Of a stretch of 64,000 nucleotides of DNA, positions 46,747 through 54,565 are shown in pieces. The stretch comes from Streptomyces sp. WMMC940 (GTDB taxonomy: Bacteria; Actinomycetota; Actinomycetes; Streptomycetales; Streptomycetaceae): positions 2,569,501 through 2,633,500 of the forward strand of contig NZ_JAPZBC010000001.1 in assembly GCF_027460265.1 (NCBI RefSeq), given 5' to 3'. Under the pieces are notes generated by a model, which had not been told where the DNA came from, searched no databases, and saw only the letters and a program-made list of their open reading frames with translations. Every line of letters begins with the position of its first letter. Position 1 is the first letter of the stretch. The translations under genes and the position numbers were made by a program.

Positions 46747-47115
46747 TCAGCCTTCGATGCCCAGACCGGCGAGGACGTCGGTCTTCGGCACCGGCTTGGC
46801 CTTGCGGAGGATCTCCATCGTGGAGATCTCCAGGGCCGCCTGGAAGAACCCGCCGTTGTTGGACTTCGTGGCGGGGAGGAGCCGGTGGGAGACCACCTGG
46901 ACGAAGTCGCGCTCGCCGACGGAGCTCTTCAGCTGGTCCATCAGCTTCCGGTCGAAGGTGGTGCAGCGGACCTCGAAGGTGGACTCGCGGACGATCTCAC
47001 CGTCCAGCCAGCGGTGGGGTACCTCGATGGTGACCGAGACGACCTTGTCGCTCTTGGTGAAGACCTCCTTCACGTGGCCGCGCGCCTCGAAGTTGGCGAA
47101 CGTCAGCAGCTGCAT
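46747..47115 (-). CDS. Small OB-fold/SSB-like protein
   Basis: A 122-residue protein. The order of segments resembles a single-stranded DNA-binding protein: ARGHVKEVFTKSDKVVSVTI (strands 1-2), WLDGEIVRESTFEVRCTTFD (hydrophobic strands), SVGERDFVQVVSHRLLP (GD/V strand), ALEISTMEILR. Sequence identity to classic SSBs is low and the usual acidic C-terminal tip is absent, so this is a fold guess. ATG 47115 has AGGAGGC upstream. A perfect 18-bp inverted repeat lies 97 nt upstream in its leader. Confidence 0.6.
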   Translation of the reverse strand: MQLLTFANFEARGHVKEVFTKSDKVVSVTIEVPHRWLDGEIVRESTFEVRCTTFDRKLMDQLKSSVGERDFVQVVSHRLLPATKSNNGGFFQAALEISTMEILRKAKPVPKTDVLAGLGIEG

Positions 47116-47211
47116 GTCATGCCTCCTGATCGGCCGGGAGGGTGGTCGCTGTTGCGGCCTCGGGGCTCTGTGGTCCCCTTCCCGGTGATCGGCCGTAAGC
47201 GCCGCGTCGGG

Positions 47212-47285
47212 CCGGGGGGTCAACCGAGCGCGTTTTTTGCTCGGTTGACCCCCCGGTTCGGCGTGGCGCAGGCTCAGGCACCGGG
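47212..47285 (-). promoter_or_regulatory. Hairpin leader element A1
   Basis: CCGGGGGGTCAACCGAGC (47212-47229) and its exact complement (47239-47256) form a perfect 18-bp stem with a 9-nt loop containing six T (A on the minus strand). The conserved tail GCGCAGGCTCAGGCACCGGG (47266-47285) lies upstream on the transcribed strand. It is one of five related elements; the start of the SSB-like gene is 97 nt downstream. Confidence 0.75.
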
Positions 47286-47367
47286 AAGGGGGCGCAGAGC
47301 CCCCGCACCGTCGGCGGCGACCCTCCCGGCCCCTCAGGAGGAACGCCGAAGAAGCTGTCTCGCCAGC

Positions 47368-48234
47368 TCACGCGTGCGGCGGCCGCGTGAACGAGTGCAG
47401 CCGGTCGACCTCGACGAACCCCACCGAGTCGTACAGTGCGTTGGCGGCCGTACGGTCCCGCTCGTCACCCGGCGGCGCATCGTCGTCGACGTACAGGATG
47501 GCCTCGGTCGCGCCGAGGTCACCGAGCAGGGCCAGCGCCGACCCCAGGAGCCCGCGCCCCAGCCCGCTCCGGCGGCTGCCCGGATCAACGTGCAGCCACC
47601 ACACCACGCCGACCCCCGCCACCGGCTCCCCCACCTCCGCCTCGGCGATCACCCGCACACCCGCGTACACGCGCAGGACCCGCAGGCCGCCGCGCTTCCT
47701 GCGCACCCGCACACGGGGTGCCCGGCCCGCCTCCCGTCCGGGAAGCGGGGCTCGCATGTAGCGCCACAGGTCCGCCCCCGTAAACCCGGCGGCCTCCAGG
47801 GCGGCCCGGGTGGCCGGGCGGTGCCCCACCGGGAGCCCCTCCAGCCCTCGCGTCAGCGCGGAGGCGAACTGGAAGGCCTGCCAGGACCTCGCGCTCAGAC
47901 CGCCCAGCGCGTGGGCCACGAGCGCGTCGGCTACCGCCCGGTCCTCCCGGCAGTGCAGCCACAGGATGTATCCCGTCTCGTCGCCGGGATTGAGCGCGTA
48001 CGAGACCACGCCCACGACGACACCCCTGCGGTCGGCCGCCACCCAGGTGCGCGGCGGTTCCAGCCGCTCCCACCAGCCGGCGTCGACCGGGGAGCGCCCC
48101 GCCAGCGCCTCGGCCAGCATCGTCCCGGACACACCGGGCTGACCCGGCAGACGGTCGGCGTCGATGAGTTCCCGCACGGCCTCCTCGTCCGTGGCGGCGT
48201 ACACGCGCATCACCAAGTCCGGCTGCGCAGCCAT
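47368..48234 (-). CDS. Tandem GNAT acetyltransferase
   Basis: A 288-residue acetyl-CoA-dependent transferase with two GNAT halves. The C-terminal half has a full acetyl-CoA loop, HVDPGSRRSGLGRGLLGSAL, and the strand-5 signature NALYDSVGFVEVDR. The N-terminal half (RTWVAADRRGVVVGVVSYAL) is degenerate. This layout resembles MshD and aminoglycoside or peptide N-acetyltransferases. ATG 48234 follows AAGGGAG at 7 nt. It lies 102 nt after the asparagine-synthetase-like gene, probably on the same transcript, so a peptide or a small amine could be the substrate. Confidence 0.85.
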   Translation of the reverse strand: MAAQPDLVMRVYAATDEEAVRELIDADRLPGQPGVSGTMLAEALAGRSPVDAGWWERLEPPRTWVAADRRGVVVGVVSYALNPGDETGYILWLHCREDRAVADALVAHALGGLSARSWQAFQFASALTRGLEGLPVGHRPATRAALEAAGFTGADLWRYMRAPLPGREAGRAPRVRVRRKRGGLRVLRVYAGVRVIAEAEVGEPVAGVGVVWWLHVDPGSRRSGLGRGLLGSALALLGDLGATEAILYVDDDAPPGDERDRTAANALYDSVGFVEVDRLHSFTRPPHA

Positions 48235-48336
48235 CGCGTACTCCCTTCGTGGAAAGTCGATTCTCCTCGTCACGTACTGGCCCGGCGCGGACGAGGTCGT
48301 CCGCCTCGCCCGCGCCGGTGCTCCGCCACGCGCCGC

Positions 48337-49662
48337 TCAGCCGATCACGGCGCCCCTGCGTTCCGCTCCCACCAGCCACCGCTCGATTGCCGCCACGTAG
48401 AGCAGCACTCCGGTGTCCTCCTCCCGCGCGAGACGGTCGGCGTCGACCAGTCCGAGGTCCGTCACCCTCAGCCGTCGGCCGACATCGAGGGTGGCGGCCT
48501 GGCGGGCCAGCGCGCCGCGGAAGTACTGCTTGCTCCGCGGCAGCTTCGCCCGCGCCCCGGGCATCAGGCCGAGCACCTGCGCCTTGTACCGCCAGTAGGC
48601 GGACGGCAGTTCCGCCCGGTAGCGGTCGGCGAGCGGGAGAGCGAGCGCCGCCGGCAGGAAGACCGGGTGCAGGAACGGCGACTCCTCCGGCACCTCACCC
48701 GAGGGCGGGAACGGCGTGTACGGGAACAGCGCGTCGAACGCGTCGGCCTCCGCCCACGTACGGCGGCCGACCGCGTGTCCCGCCACCTGCTCCCGCACCC
48801 AGGAACGGGCCCACTCGGTCGCCCGCGCCCGGTACGGCTCCGCCAGCACGGCCGTCGCGGTCGGCCAGGTCCATTCCGGCCAGTTCACCGCCCAGTACGC
48901 CTGCGCCCGCGCGCGCCGGGGAAACAGCCCCGCGACAGCGGCCGCGGCCTCCCCGAACAGACCGGGACCACCCTTGGCCGCGTCCCTGAGGTAGCGCGCA
49001 CCGGCCCGCAGCCCGTGCCGCCGGACGACGGCCGCGGTGGCGTAGCGGGGAACGCCCAGCAGCTCGTCGGAGCCGTCCCCCGACAGCATCACGCCCACGC
49101 CCAGTTCCGCGGCCCGCTGGGCGGCCGCCGCGTTCACCTCGGGCATGCCGTCGAACCGGGGACCGACCGCCGACCAGTGGGGCTCGGCACGGTCGCGCTC
49201 GGGGTGGAGCACCACCAGCTCCACGTCCAGGGCGAGTTCGCGCACCAGCCGCTGGACCTCGGCGACGGAGCTGCCGCCGCAGTCGTCGGTCATGTCGATG
49301 ACGAAGCCCACGACCCGGCGGCCGTCGGCGACGGCGCAGGCGTGAACCAGAGTGGCCAGCGAATCGAGACCACCGGAGACCTTCACCCCGATCGTGTGGA
49401 CCCCGGCGGTCAGCTCCCGCACCGCCTCCTCGAAGGCGGCACGGAGCCCACCGGGCCACGGCCGGGGTACGACCGGCTCCGGCTCCAGGCGCTCGATTCC
49501 GCGCCACAGGCTGAAGGGCATGAACTCGCCCGACAGCACGGGTGGGGCCAGCAGCAGCCCCACCGCACTCAGATCGACCCCCGGGACGGGGCCGGCCAGC
49601 TCCAGCGGATCAACCGCCGTGTGGCCGAACCCGTCCCGGAAGCGTGCGACGCGCTCGATCAC
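48337..49662 (-). CDS. Asparagine-synthetase-like ATP-PPi ligase lacking a glutaminase domain
   Basis: A 441-residue protein of the AsnB C-terminal/lasso-cyclase superfamily. The PP-loop is SGGLDSLATLVH, and the second motif LSGDGSDELLG is intact. The C-terminal part has KYKAQVLGLMPGARAKLPR SKQYFRGAL-type sequence. An N-terminal Ntn glutaminase domain, with its initial Cys, is absent: residues 1-110 are unlike it. Proteins of this shape adenylate a carboxylate and couple it to an amine (for example macrolactam formation) without using glutamine. The GTG start overlaps the stop of a 45-aa peptide gene (GTGA), so the two are translationally coupled. Confidence 0.85.
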   Translation of the reverse strand: MIERVARFRDGFGHTAVDPLELAGPVPGVDLSAVGLLLAPPVLSGEFMPFSLWRGIERLEPEPVVPRPWPGGLRAAFEEAVRELTAGVHTIGVKVSGGLDSLATLVHACAVADGRRVVGFVIDMTDDCGGSSVAEVQRLVRELALDVELVVLHPERDRAEPHWSAVGPRFDGMPEVNAAAAQRAAELGVGVMLSGDGSDELLGVPRYATAAVVRRHGLRAGARYLRDAAKGGPGLFGEAAAAVAGLFPRRARAQAYWAVNWPEWTWPTATAVLAEPYRARATEWARSWVREQVAGHAVGRRTWAEADAFDALFPYTPFPPSGEVPEESPFLHPVFLPAALALPLADRYRAELPSAYWRYKAQVLGLMPGARAKLPRSKQYFRGALARQAATLDVGRRLRVTDLGLVDADRLAREEDTGVLLYVAAIERWLVGAERRGAVIG

Positions 49663-49796
49663 GCGGTGCGCGAGCCCTTCACCGCGCGGACGAGGCCGGC
49701 CAGGACCCCGCGGAGGCCGCGGCCCTCGGCGATGAAGCCGAAGCCCTTCGCGCCGAGACCGTGACCGCCGTCGCCCGGGTGCGACTTCTTGGACAT
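49659..49796 (-). CDS. 45-residue peptide coupled to the Asn-synthetase-like gene (RiPP precursor candidate)
   Basis: A short gene starting at ATG 49796 with AAGGAG 9 nt upstream and ending inside the GTG of the ligase gene. The sequence begins MSKKSHPGDGGHGLGAKGFG and ends GLRGVLAGLVRAVKGSRTA. The second half is a cationic amphipathic helix of antimicrobial-peptide type; the first half is Gly/His-rich. Coupling to an ATP-PPi ligase and a GNAT is the arrangement expected of a modified peptide. A conventional lasso core (leader Thr at -2, ring-closing Asp/Glu at 7-9) cannot be placed convincingly. No peptidase or RRE protein is next to it. Confidence 0.65.
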   Translation of the reverse strand: MSKKSHPGDGGHGLGAKGFGFIAEGRGLRGVLAGLVRAVKGSRTA

Positions 49797-49866
49797 GTAC
49801 ACCAGCTCCTTCGTGAACTGCTTGGGCGCCTCCCGCACTTCGGCGGGCCGCCCGGCCGGGGCCATC

Positions 49867-49957
49867 CCGGCACGAGCCGACCGGCAGACGCCTGAAGGGG
49901 GCCGCAAGGCGCTTTTCCTTGCGGCCCCCCAGGCGTCTGCCAGGCTCAAGTGCCGGG
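49867..49957 (-). promoter_or_regulatory. Hairpin leader element B1
   Basis: A near-complete palindrome of 91 bp. GGCAGACGCCTG (49883-49894) pairs with CAGGCGTCTGCC (49930-49941); the inner GGGGGCCGCAAGG pairs with CCTTGCGGCCCCC; an outer CCCGGCAC pairs with GTGCCGGG. The loop contains TTTT. It is 92 bp long at 57361 with few differences. On the minus strand the base of the stem is 87 nt upstream of the 45-aa peptide start. Confidence 0.8.
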
Positions 49958-50128
49958 AAGGCCCCGGCCGGGTCCCGCCGTCGCGGAGGAAGCCCGCTGT
50001 TCGCGAGGGAATGCGACCGCCGTCGTCACTGGCGGTCGCCGTCGTCACGGGTGGCGGTCGTGGTCGTCGCGGGTGGCGGATGGCCGCCGGGGTCCGGACC
50101 CCGCAGGGCCCGGACCCCGGTGCCTCGG

Positions 50129-50356
50129 TCAGAGCAGCTCCGCGGTCCCCACGAGGTCGGCCAGCCGCGTGCGGTTGGCGCGGTGACCCCATCCGCCCTT
50201 CCAGGCGAGCTCCTCGTCCACGAGGGCGGCGGCGGCTTCGGTGGTGAGCTCACGTCCGTCGAGGGTCATGACCGGGGCCTCGTGCGCGTCCCACGGCGCG
50301 ACCTGGTCGGCGGTGGGCTGAGCGGTAGTGGTCTGAGCGGTGGCAGTCGGCGCCAT
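50129..50356 (-). CDS. 75-residue orphan protein behind hairpin A2
   Basis: A small acidic, Ala/Thr-rich protein. The N-terminal 25 residues are repetitive (TATAQTTTAQPTADQ); the rest reads as an ordinary small fold with two Trp (DEELAWKGGWGHRANRTR). ATG 50356 has CGGAG upstream. A terminator-like stem (GGGGTCCGG and CCGGACCCC, about 50089-50118) follows the stop. No family was recognised. The hairpin leader 87 nt upstream gives some confidence that it is expressed. Confidence 0.6.
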   Translation of the reverse strand: MAPTATAQTTTAQPTADQVAPWDAHEAPVMTLDGRELTTEAAAALVDEELAWKGGWGHRANRTRLADLVGTAELL

Positions 50357-50405
50357 CGGTGACTCCGTTCCGCGGGCCTCCCCTTGTGGGGCCCGCTGTA
50401 GCTGG

Positions 50406-50517
50406 TGTGCTGGCGGCGGCAGTCACGCGGGCGCAATAGGGCGGGGTGTCAACTGAGCATGCTTTTCGCTCGGTTGACACCCCGACCGCGTCTGCGAGGC
50501 TGACAGAGCCAGGGCAC
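50406..50517 (-). promoter_or_regulatory. Hairpin leader element A2 (112-bp repeat)
   Basis: A 112-bp block repeated at 51426-51537 with about four differences. The stem GGGGTGTCAACTGAGC (50443-50458) pairs with GCTCGGTTGACACCCC (50468-50483) around a TTTTC loop. The tail CTGCGAGGCTGACAGAGCC (50492-50510) is the counterpart of the GCAGGCTCAGGCACC tail in A1. The 75-aa gene begins 87 nt downstream on the minus strand. Confidence 0.8.
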
Positions 50518-51139
50518 CAGCGGGCCGCACACGGGGACGCACGGCACCGGAGACGACGCGGTCCGCGCCACGCCTGCCGGGAGAGCGGCCCGGGGCAGCG
50601 CCGGTGGGGCGTACGGGAGGCGGGGCGCCGGGGTTGCAGCACGGCACCGGGAGCTGCGTCCACGCGCGGCGACGGCAGCCGCAGGGATGCCGGTACGCGG
50701 CAGACGGCCGTACGGGCGAGCACACGCGGAAGCGACCGGACACGGGTCGGCGCTGACGGACGTACTCGAACGGCCTCGGAGGGCCGGGAACGGTGACCGC
50801 CGTGTTTGCAAGCACATGAGCTGGCCCCCCGGCACGGACGAGTTCTGGCCCCACCCTCGAACCGGTGGACGACGGCTCACCCTCGCCCCTGACGGCCTCT
50901 TCTCGCTGGCTGCGCCTGTGGGCCAGCCCTCACCGGCCCGGCGGTCGAACGGCTGTCGGAGCCAAATGAACCTGGTACGGCGGGGCCAGATTTCGTGCTT
51001 ACAGACAACCGCCGTACGGCGAAGCCCGCCAGAGGCCTCCGGCAGCCACGAGAAGGGCCCCGGTGGGCTTCCTGAGGCGCGGGGAGGGAGCAGAGCCGGG
51101 GAAGGGAGCCGGTGGCCCCTCTCCCCGGCCCTCAGAAGG
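50518..51139. other. Gene-poor stretch with a long imperfect inverted repeat
   Basis: No convincing gene: available frames have unusual composition. About 25 nt near 50802-50826 (GTTTGCAAGCACATGAGCTGG) and 50983-51007 (GGGGCCAGATTTCGTGCTTAC) are inverted copies with a few mismatches, spaced by about 160 nt. The stretch could hold an undetected small transcript. Confidence 0.4.
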
Positions 51140-51373
51140 TCACCAGGAGCGCTGGAGCGCGTCGAGGTCGATGTCCCGCACGGAGACCGGCAGTTCGTCT
51201 CCCGAGGCGTCCACCGCCACCGGGCTGCGCAGGAGGTACGCCCCGCACTCGTCGACCGGCACCAGACGCCCGTCCGCGCAGACGAACACCTCGCCCACGA
51301 GCGGGCCCAGCGGGCTCCAGTCGTCGGCGCTCGCACCGGACGCGACCACGGCAGAGCTCACGGGGAAGGTCAT
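51140..51373 (-). CDS. 77-residue orphan protein behind hairpin A3
   Basis: A small, acidic, beta-rich protein: GEVFVCADGRLVPVDECGAY contains two Cys 13 residues apart, followed by ELPVSVRDIDLDALQRSW. ATG 51373 has GAGGAG about 7 nt upstream. No family was recognised, and it is not similar to the 75-aa neighbour. The hairpin leader A3 begins 90 nt upstream. Confidence 0.6.
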   Translation of the reverse strand: MTFPVSSAVVASGASADDWSPLGPLVGEVFVCADGRLVPVDECGAYLLRSPVAVDASGDELPVSVRDIDLDALQRSW

Positions 51374-51425
51374 GGCACTCCTCAGGGATGACGTAGCAAA
51401 GCCGCGACAGGCTCGCTCCTAGCTG

Positions 51426-51537
51426 TGTGCTGGCGGCGGCAGTCACGCGGGCGCAATAGGGCGGAGTGTCAACCGAGCACGCTTTTCGCTCGGTTGACAC
51501 CCCGACCGCGTCTGCGAGGCTGACAGAGCCAGGGCAC
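51426..51537 (-). promoter_or_regulatory. Hairpin leader element A3 (112-bp repeat)
   Basis: The near-identical partner of 50406-50517. The stem GGAGTGTCAACCGAGC (51463-51478) pairs with GCTCGGTTGACACCCC (51488-51503), loop TTTTC, then the same tail. Differences between copies are partly compensatory (the stem is preserved). Confidence 0.8.
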
Positions 51538-51629
51538 AGTGGCCGGTAACGCTGCTTCGGCCACCCAAGAGGAGCTCACCGCACGGCCGAGCCCACCGCG
51601 ACCACACGGCCGCACCTCGGGCGCCCGCC

Positions 51630-52844
51630 CTACGCCGAACCGACCCGCAGCAGCACATCCACCAGGCGCCGCGCGGCATCCGGGGTGCCCAGACGCGCGG
51701 CCGCCCCGGCCATCTCCACCCGCCGCTCGTGCCGGACGAGCAGCGGTTCGATCTCCCGACGCAGCTCCCCGGCCGTCGCACGCTCCGCCACCAGCGCCAC
51801 AGCGCCTCCGGCCCGCTGCAGATGAAGCGCGTTGTGCACCTGCTCGTCACCGGCCGACGTGGCCAGCGGCACCAGCACCGAGGGCTTGCCCAGCGCGGTG
51901 AGTTCCGCGATGGTGCCCGCACCGCTGCGGGAGATCACGACGTCGGCGAGAGCGAGCACATCAGGAAGCTCGGTGCCGATGAAATCGGACACCCAGTAGC
52001 GGTCCCGCAGTTCGCCGGGCAGGGACTCGGCGTACTGCCGCGACACCTCCAACGAGACGACCCCGCACTGATGAACCACATTGGCCCTTGCCAGCAGCCA
52101 CGGCAGGATCTCCCGCACCATGCCGTTGATCTGGGCGCTGCCCTGCGCGCCGCCAGTCACATAGACGGTGGGCAGCAGCCGGTCGAAGCCGGACAGCCCG
52201 AGCCCGGCGACCGCCTTGTCCGCATCGCCGGTCAGCACAGCGGGACGTACCGGATTACCCGTGACCACGGCGCGTTCCGCCGCACCCGCGCTCAGCAGCG
52301 GGAGGGTGGACGCGGAGGACACCGCGACAGCGGAGGCGATACGGGCGAGCACTCTGTTGGCCAGGCCCAGCCGCACCGTCTGCTCGTGCACGACGAGCGG
52401 AGCACCGGTGAGCTTGGCCGCGAGGCCGACCGGGACGGCGACATAGCCGCCGGTGGAGAGCACTACATCGGCGCGGAAGGCGTCAAGAACCGCACGGGCC
52501 TGCGCGACGCCCTGGGGCACGCGGGCCATGTCCCGCAGATTGTCCCGGTTCACCATCGCCACAAGGCTCGTGGAACGACGCAGCCTGCCCGTGGGCACGG
52601 CGCGGAAGGCGATGCCCTCGGCCCGGGCCACACGGGCCTCCAGCCCATCGGAGGTCCCCACCCACAGAGCATCCAGTGATCCGCCCCGCGCGGCGAGCCG
52701 GGCGTGCAGTTCACGGATCGCGGTGAGGGCGGGATAGGTGTGTCCGCCCGTCCCGCCACCCGTCACGACCAGCCGGAACGGCCGGTCCGGGCAGACGAGA
52801 CGCGAGAAGGGATCAGTGCTGGTCACAGGGTCAGGACATCCCAT
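51630..52844 (-). CDS. MurG/GT28-type glycosyltransferase
   Basis: A 404-residue GT-B glycosyltransferase of the MurG/UgtP group. The N-terminal FRLVVTGGGTGGHTYPALTA is the MurG GGTGGH loop; the C-terminal half has YVTGGAQGSAQINGMV and the nucleotide-binding VISRSGAGTIAELTALGKPS. Genuine MurG transfers GlcNAc from UDP-GlcNAc to lipid I; with its neighbours making a dTDP-sugar, another lipid or natural-product acceptor is more likely. Hydrophobic membrane-association residues near the N-terminus are visible. ATG 52844 or GTG 52826 may be the start. Confidence 0.88.
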   Translation of the reverse strand: MGCPDPVTSTDPFSRLVCPDRPFRLVVTGGGTGGHTYPALTAIRELHARLAARGGSLDALWVGTSDGLEARVARAEGIAFRAVPTGRLRRSTSLVAMVNRDNLRDMARVPQGVAQARAVLDAFRADVVLSTGGYVAVPVGLAAKLTGAPLVVHEQTVRLGLANRVLARIASAVAVSSASTLPLLSAGAAERAVVTGNPVRPAVLTGDADKAVAGLGLSGFDRLLPTVYVTGGAQGSAQINGMVREILPWLLARANVVHQCGVVSLEVSRQYAESLPGELRDRYWVSDFIGTELPDVLALADVVISRSGAGTIAELTALGKPSVLVPLATSAGDEQVHNALHLQRAGGAVALVAERATAGELRREIEPLLVRHERRVEMAGAAARLGTPDAARRLVDVLLRVGSA

Positions 52845-52932
52845 CGTGAGAACTTCGGCCGCCGCCGGGGCCGACTGGCGGAACCAGCCGGCCCCGGCAC
52901 GGACCGTGGGTCAGGCCCCGGAAGGACCGATG

Positions 52933-53418
52933 CTACGTGAGGTGGCGCGGGGCATGGCCCGCGATGACCTCGACACAGGCCGCGAAGACGTCCTGCGAGT
53001 GCCCGAACGGGTCGGGAACGTCCCGGTCGCCGAGGTACAGCGCCAGCTTCGGCGCGGTACCCTCGTCGGCCAGGTCGAGGAGCGCCCGGAGGTTGGAGCC
53101 GTCCATCGCCAGGATCACATCGGCCCACTCCATGAGCTCAGGCGTGACCTGCTGACCGCGGTGGTCGGTCAGGTCGAAGCCCCGCTCGGCGGCAGCGGCG
53201 ATCATCATGGGATGGGCCGGCTTGCCCGCCCACTTGTCCCGGATACCGGCGGACTGCACCTCGACGGCGGCACCGGCGAGCCGGGCCAGCACCTCGGCGG
53301 CCAGCGGCGAACGGCAGTAGTTGCCGAGGCAGACAGTGAGGATGCGACGAGAGCCTTCGCCCTCCGGGCGCCCCTGCGCCGCAGCGGCAGCGACACGTGC
53401 GGACATCGAACTGGTCAT
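52933..53418 (-). CDS. Low-molecular-weight protein tyrosine phosphatase
   Basis: A 161-residue LMW-PTP. The P-loop VCLGNYCRSP has Cys-x5-Arg, and the general acid lies in DVPDPFGHSQD. Such enzymes partner tyrosine kinases controlling polysaccharide export, or dephosphorylate sugar phosphates and arsenate. No kinase is present nearby. ATG 53418 overlaps the aminotransferase stop by 4 nt (ATGA), so they are coupled. Confidence 0.92.
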   Translation of the reverse strand: MTSSMSARVAAAAAQGRPEGEGSRRILTVCLGNYCRSPLAAEVLARLAGAAVEVQSAGIRDKWAGKPAHPMMIAAAAERGFDLTDHRGQQVTPELMEWADVILAMDGSNLRALLDLADEGTAPKLALYLGDRDVPDPFGHSQDVFAACVEVIAGHAPRHLT

Positions 53419-54554
53419 CGGGAGACCTCCTCGCGACAGAAACGAACAGCCTGCTCCAGAGCCGAGACAGCGTGGTCCACGGCCGCATCGCTCATGGCCG
53501 GATGGAACGGAAGGCTGAGGATCTCCCCGCCGACCGCCTCGGTCACCGGCAGGCTCCTGTGCCACTCGGCGAACGCCGGCTGGAGATGATTCGGCGGGTA
53601 CGGCACCCCCACCCCGACCCCCTCAGCCTGCATGGCCCGGAACACCTCGTCCCGGGCAGGCGCCCGGACCACGCAGTTGAACGGCACCGTGCGGTCCACG
53701 TCCACATCCACCAGGGCGACGCCCTCCAGACGCCGCAGCCGACCCTCGTACCAGCGCCACAGCTGCTTGCGCCTGGACTCCACCTCGGCGAAACGCCCCA
53801 ACTGCACCCGCCCGACCGCCGCGTTGAGCGCCGGCAGATGGGCGCGCATCCCGAACCCCTCGACCGAGTAGGACGTGACCCGCGCCCGCTGAGCCGGGGA
53901 CTGCACGATGCCCAGGCCACGAAGACTCCGGGCGACCCGAGCCTCCCGGTCGTCCCGCGGCACGATCGCCCCACCGTCACCGCAGGTGAGGTTCTTGATC
54001 GGGTCAAAGCTGAAGCACGTCAGCGCCCCCGTGGCCCCGACCCGCTCGGCTCCGCTGTAGGAACCGAAGGCGTGCGCGGCATCCTCGATGACGGTGATGC
54101 CCAGAGCGTCGAGAACATCCTGGGCCCCGGACAGATCGACCGCCCGGCCGCCGTACAGCACCGCCATCACAGCGCGCGTCGCAGGCGTGACCGCCGCCAG
54201 GACGCTGTCCGCCTCGACGCACAACGTGCGCGGGCTCACCTCGACGAAACGAGGACGAGCACCCACCGCCAGGATCGCCTGGACGCTCGCGCAGAACGTC
54301 AACGACGGAACCAGCACCTCATCCCCCGGACCGACCCCGGCGGCCAGCAGAGCGATGTGCAGCGCCACCGTCCCCGAACCGACCGCCACCACGTCGGGCA
54401 CCCCGAGAAACCGGGACAGCTCCGCCTCGAACGCCTCGGTCTCCGGCCCATGCCCGAGCTGACCACCGTGCAGCACCCGCGCGACAGCCTCGATCTCGGG
54501 CTCGCCCAGCACCGGCCGCGCGTTCCGCCCGGCCTCTTCAGCAGGAGAAGTCAT
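53415..54554 (-). CDS. DegT/DnrJ/EryC1/StrS aminotransferase (sugar type)
   Basis: A 379-residue PLP enzyme of the sugar-aminotransferase family, predicted to aminate a dTDP-4-keto or 3-keto sugar. PLP Lys is in SFDPIKNLTCGDGGAI; the conserved Asp-x-Ala-His is in IEDAAHAFGSY. Typical sequence VLVPSLTFCASVQAILAVGA precedes. ATG 54554 was chosen (an adjacent ATG at 54557 is possible). It is followed by the phosphatase and preceded by the ATP-grasp gene at 11 nt, one operon with rfbB/rfbC. Confidence 0.93.
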   Translation of the reverse strand: MTSPAEEAGRNARPVLGEPEIEAVARVLHGGQLGHGPETEAFEAELSRFLGVPDVVAVGSGTVALHIALLAAGVGPGDEVLVPSLTFCASVQAILAVGARPRFVEVSPRTLCVEADSVLAAVTPATRAVMAVLYGGRAVDLSGAQDVLDALGITVIEDAAHAFGSYSGAERVGATGALTCFSFDPIKNLTCGDGGAIVPRDDREARVARSLRGLGIVQSPAQRARVTSYSVEGFGMRAHLPALNAAVGRVQLGRFAEVESRRKQLWRWYEGRLRRLEGVALVDVDVDRTVPFNCVVRAPARDEVFRAMQAEGVGVGVPYPPNHLQPAFAEWHRSLPVTEAVGGEILSLPFHPAMSDAAVDHAVSALEQAVRFCREEVSR

Positions 54555-54565
54555 CATTGCCCCCT

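Noticed and set aside
48337..49662. Calling the ligase a true lasso-peptide cyclase.
   Set aside because: The N-terminal glutaminase-like domain, leader peptidase and RRE protein are missing and the candidate core breaks lasso rules.
46429..49764. An 1111-codon plus-strand open frame across the SSB-like, GNAT and Asn-synthetase-like genes.
   Set aside because: The minus strand carries recognisable motifs and Shine-Dalgarno-supported starts; the plus frame has no domain and shadow composition.
49867..49957. Hairpin repeats as a CRISPR array.
   Set aside because: Only two or three copies of each form, kilobases apart, with no spacer periodicity and no cas genes.
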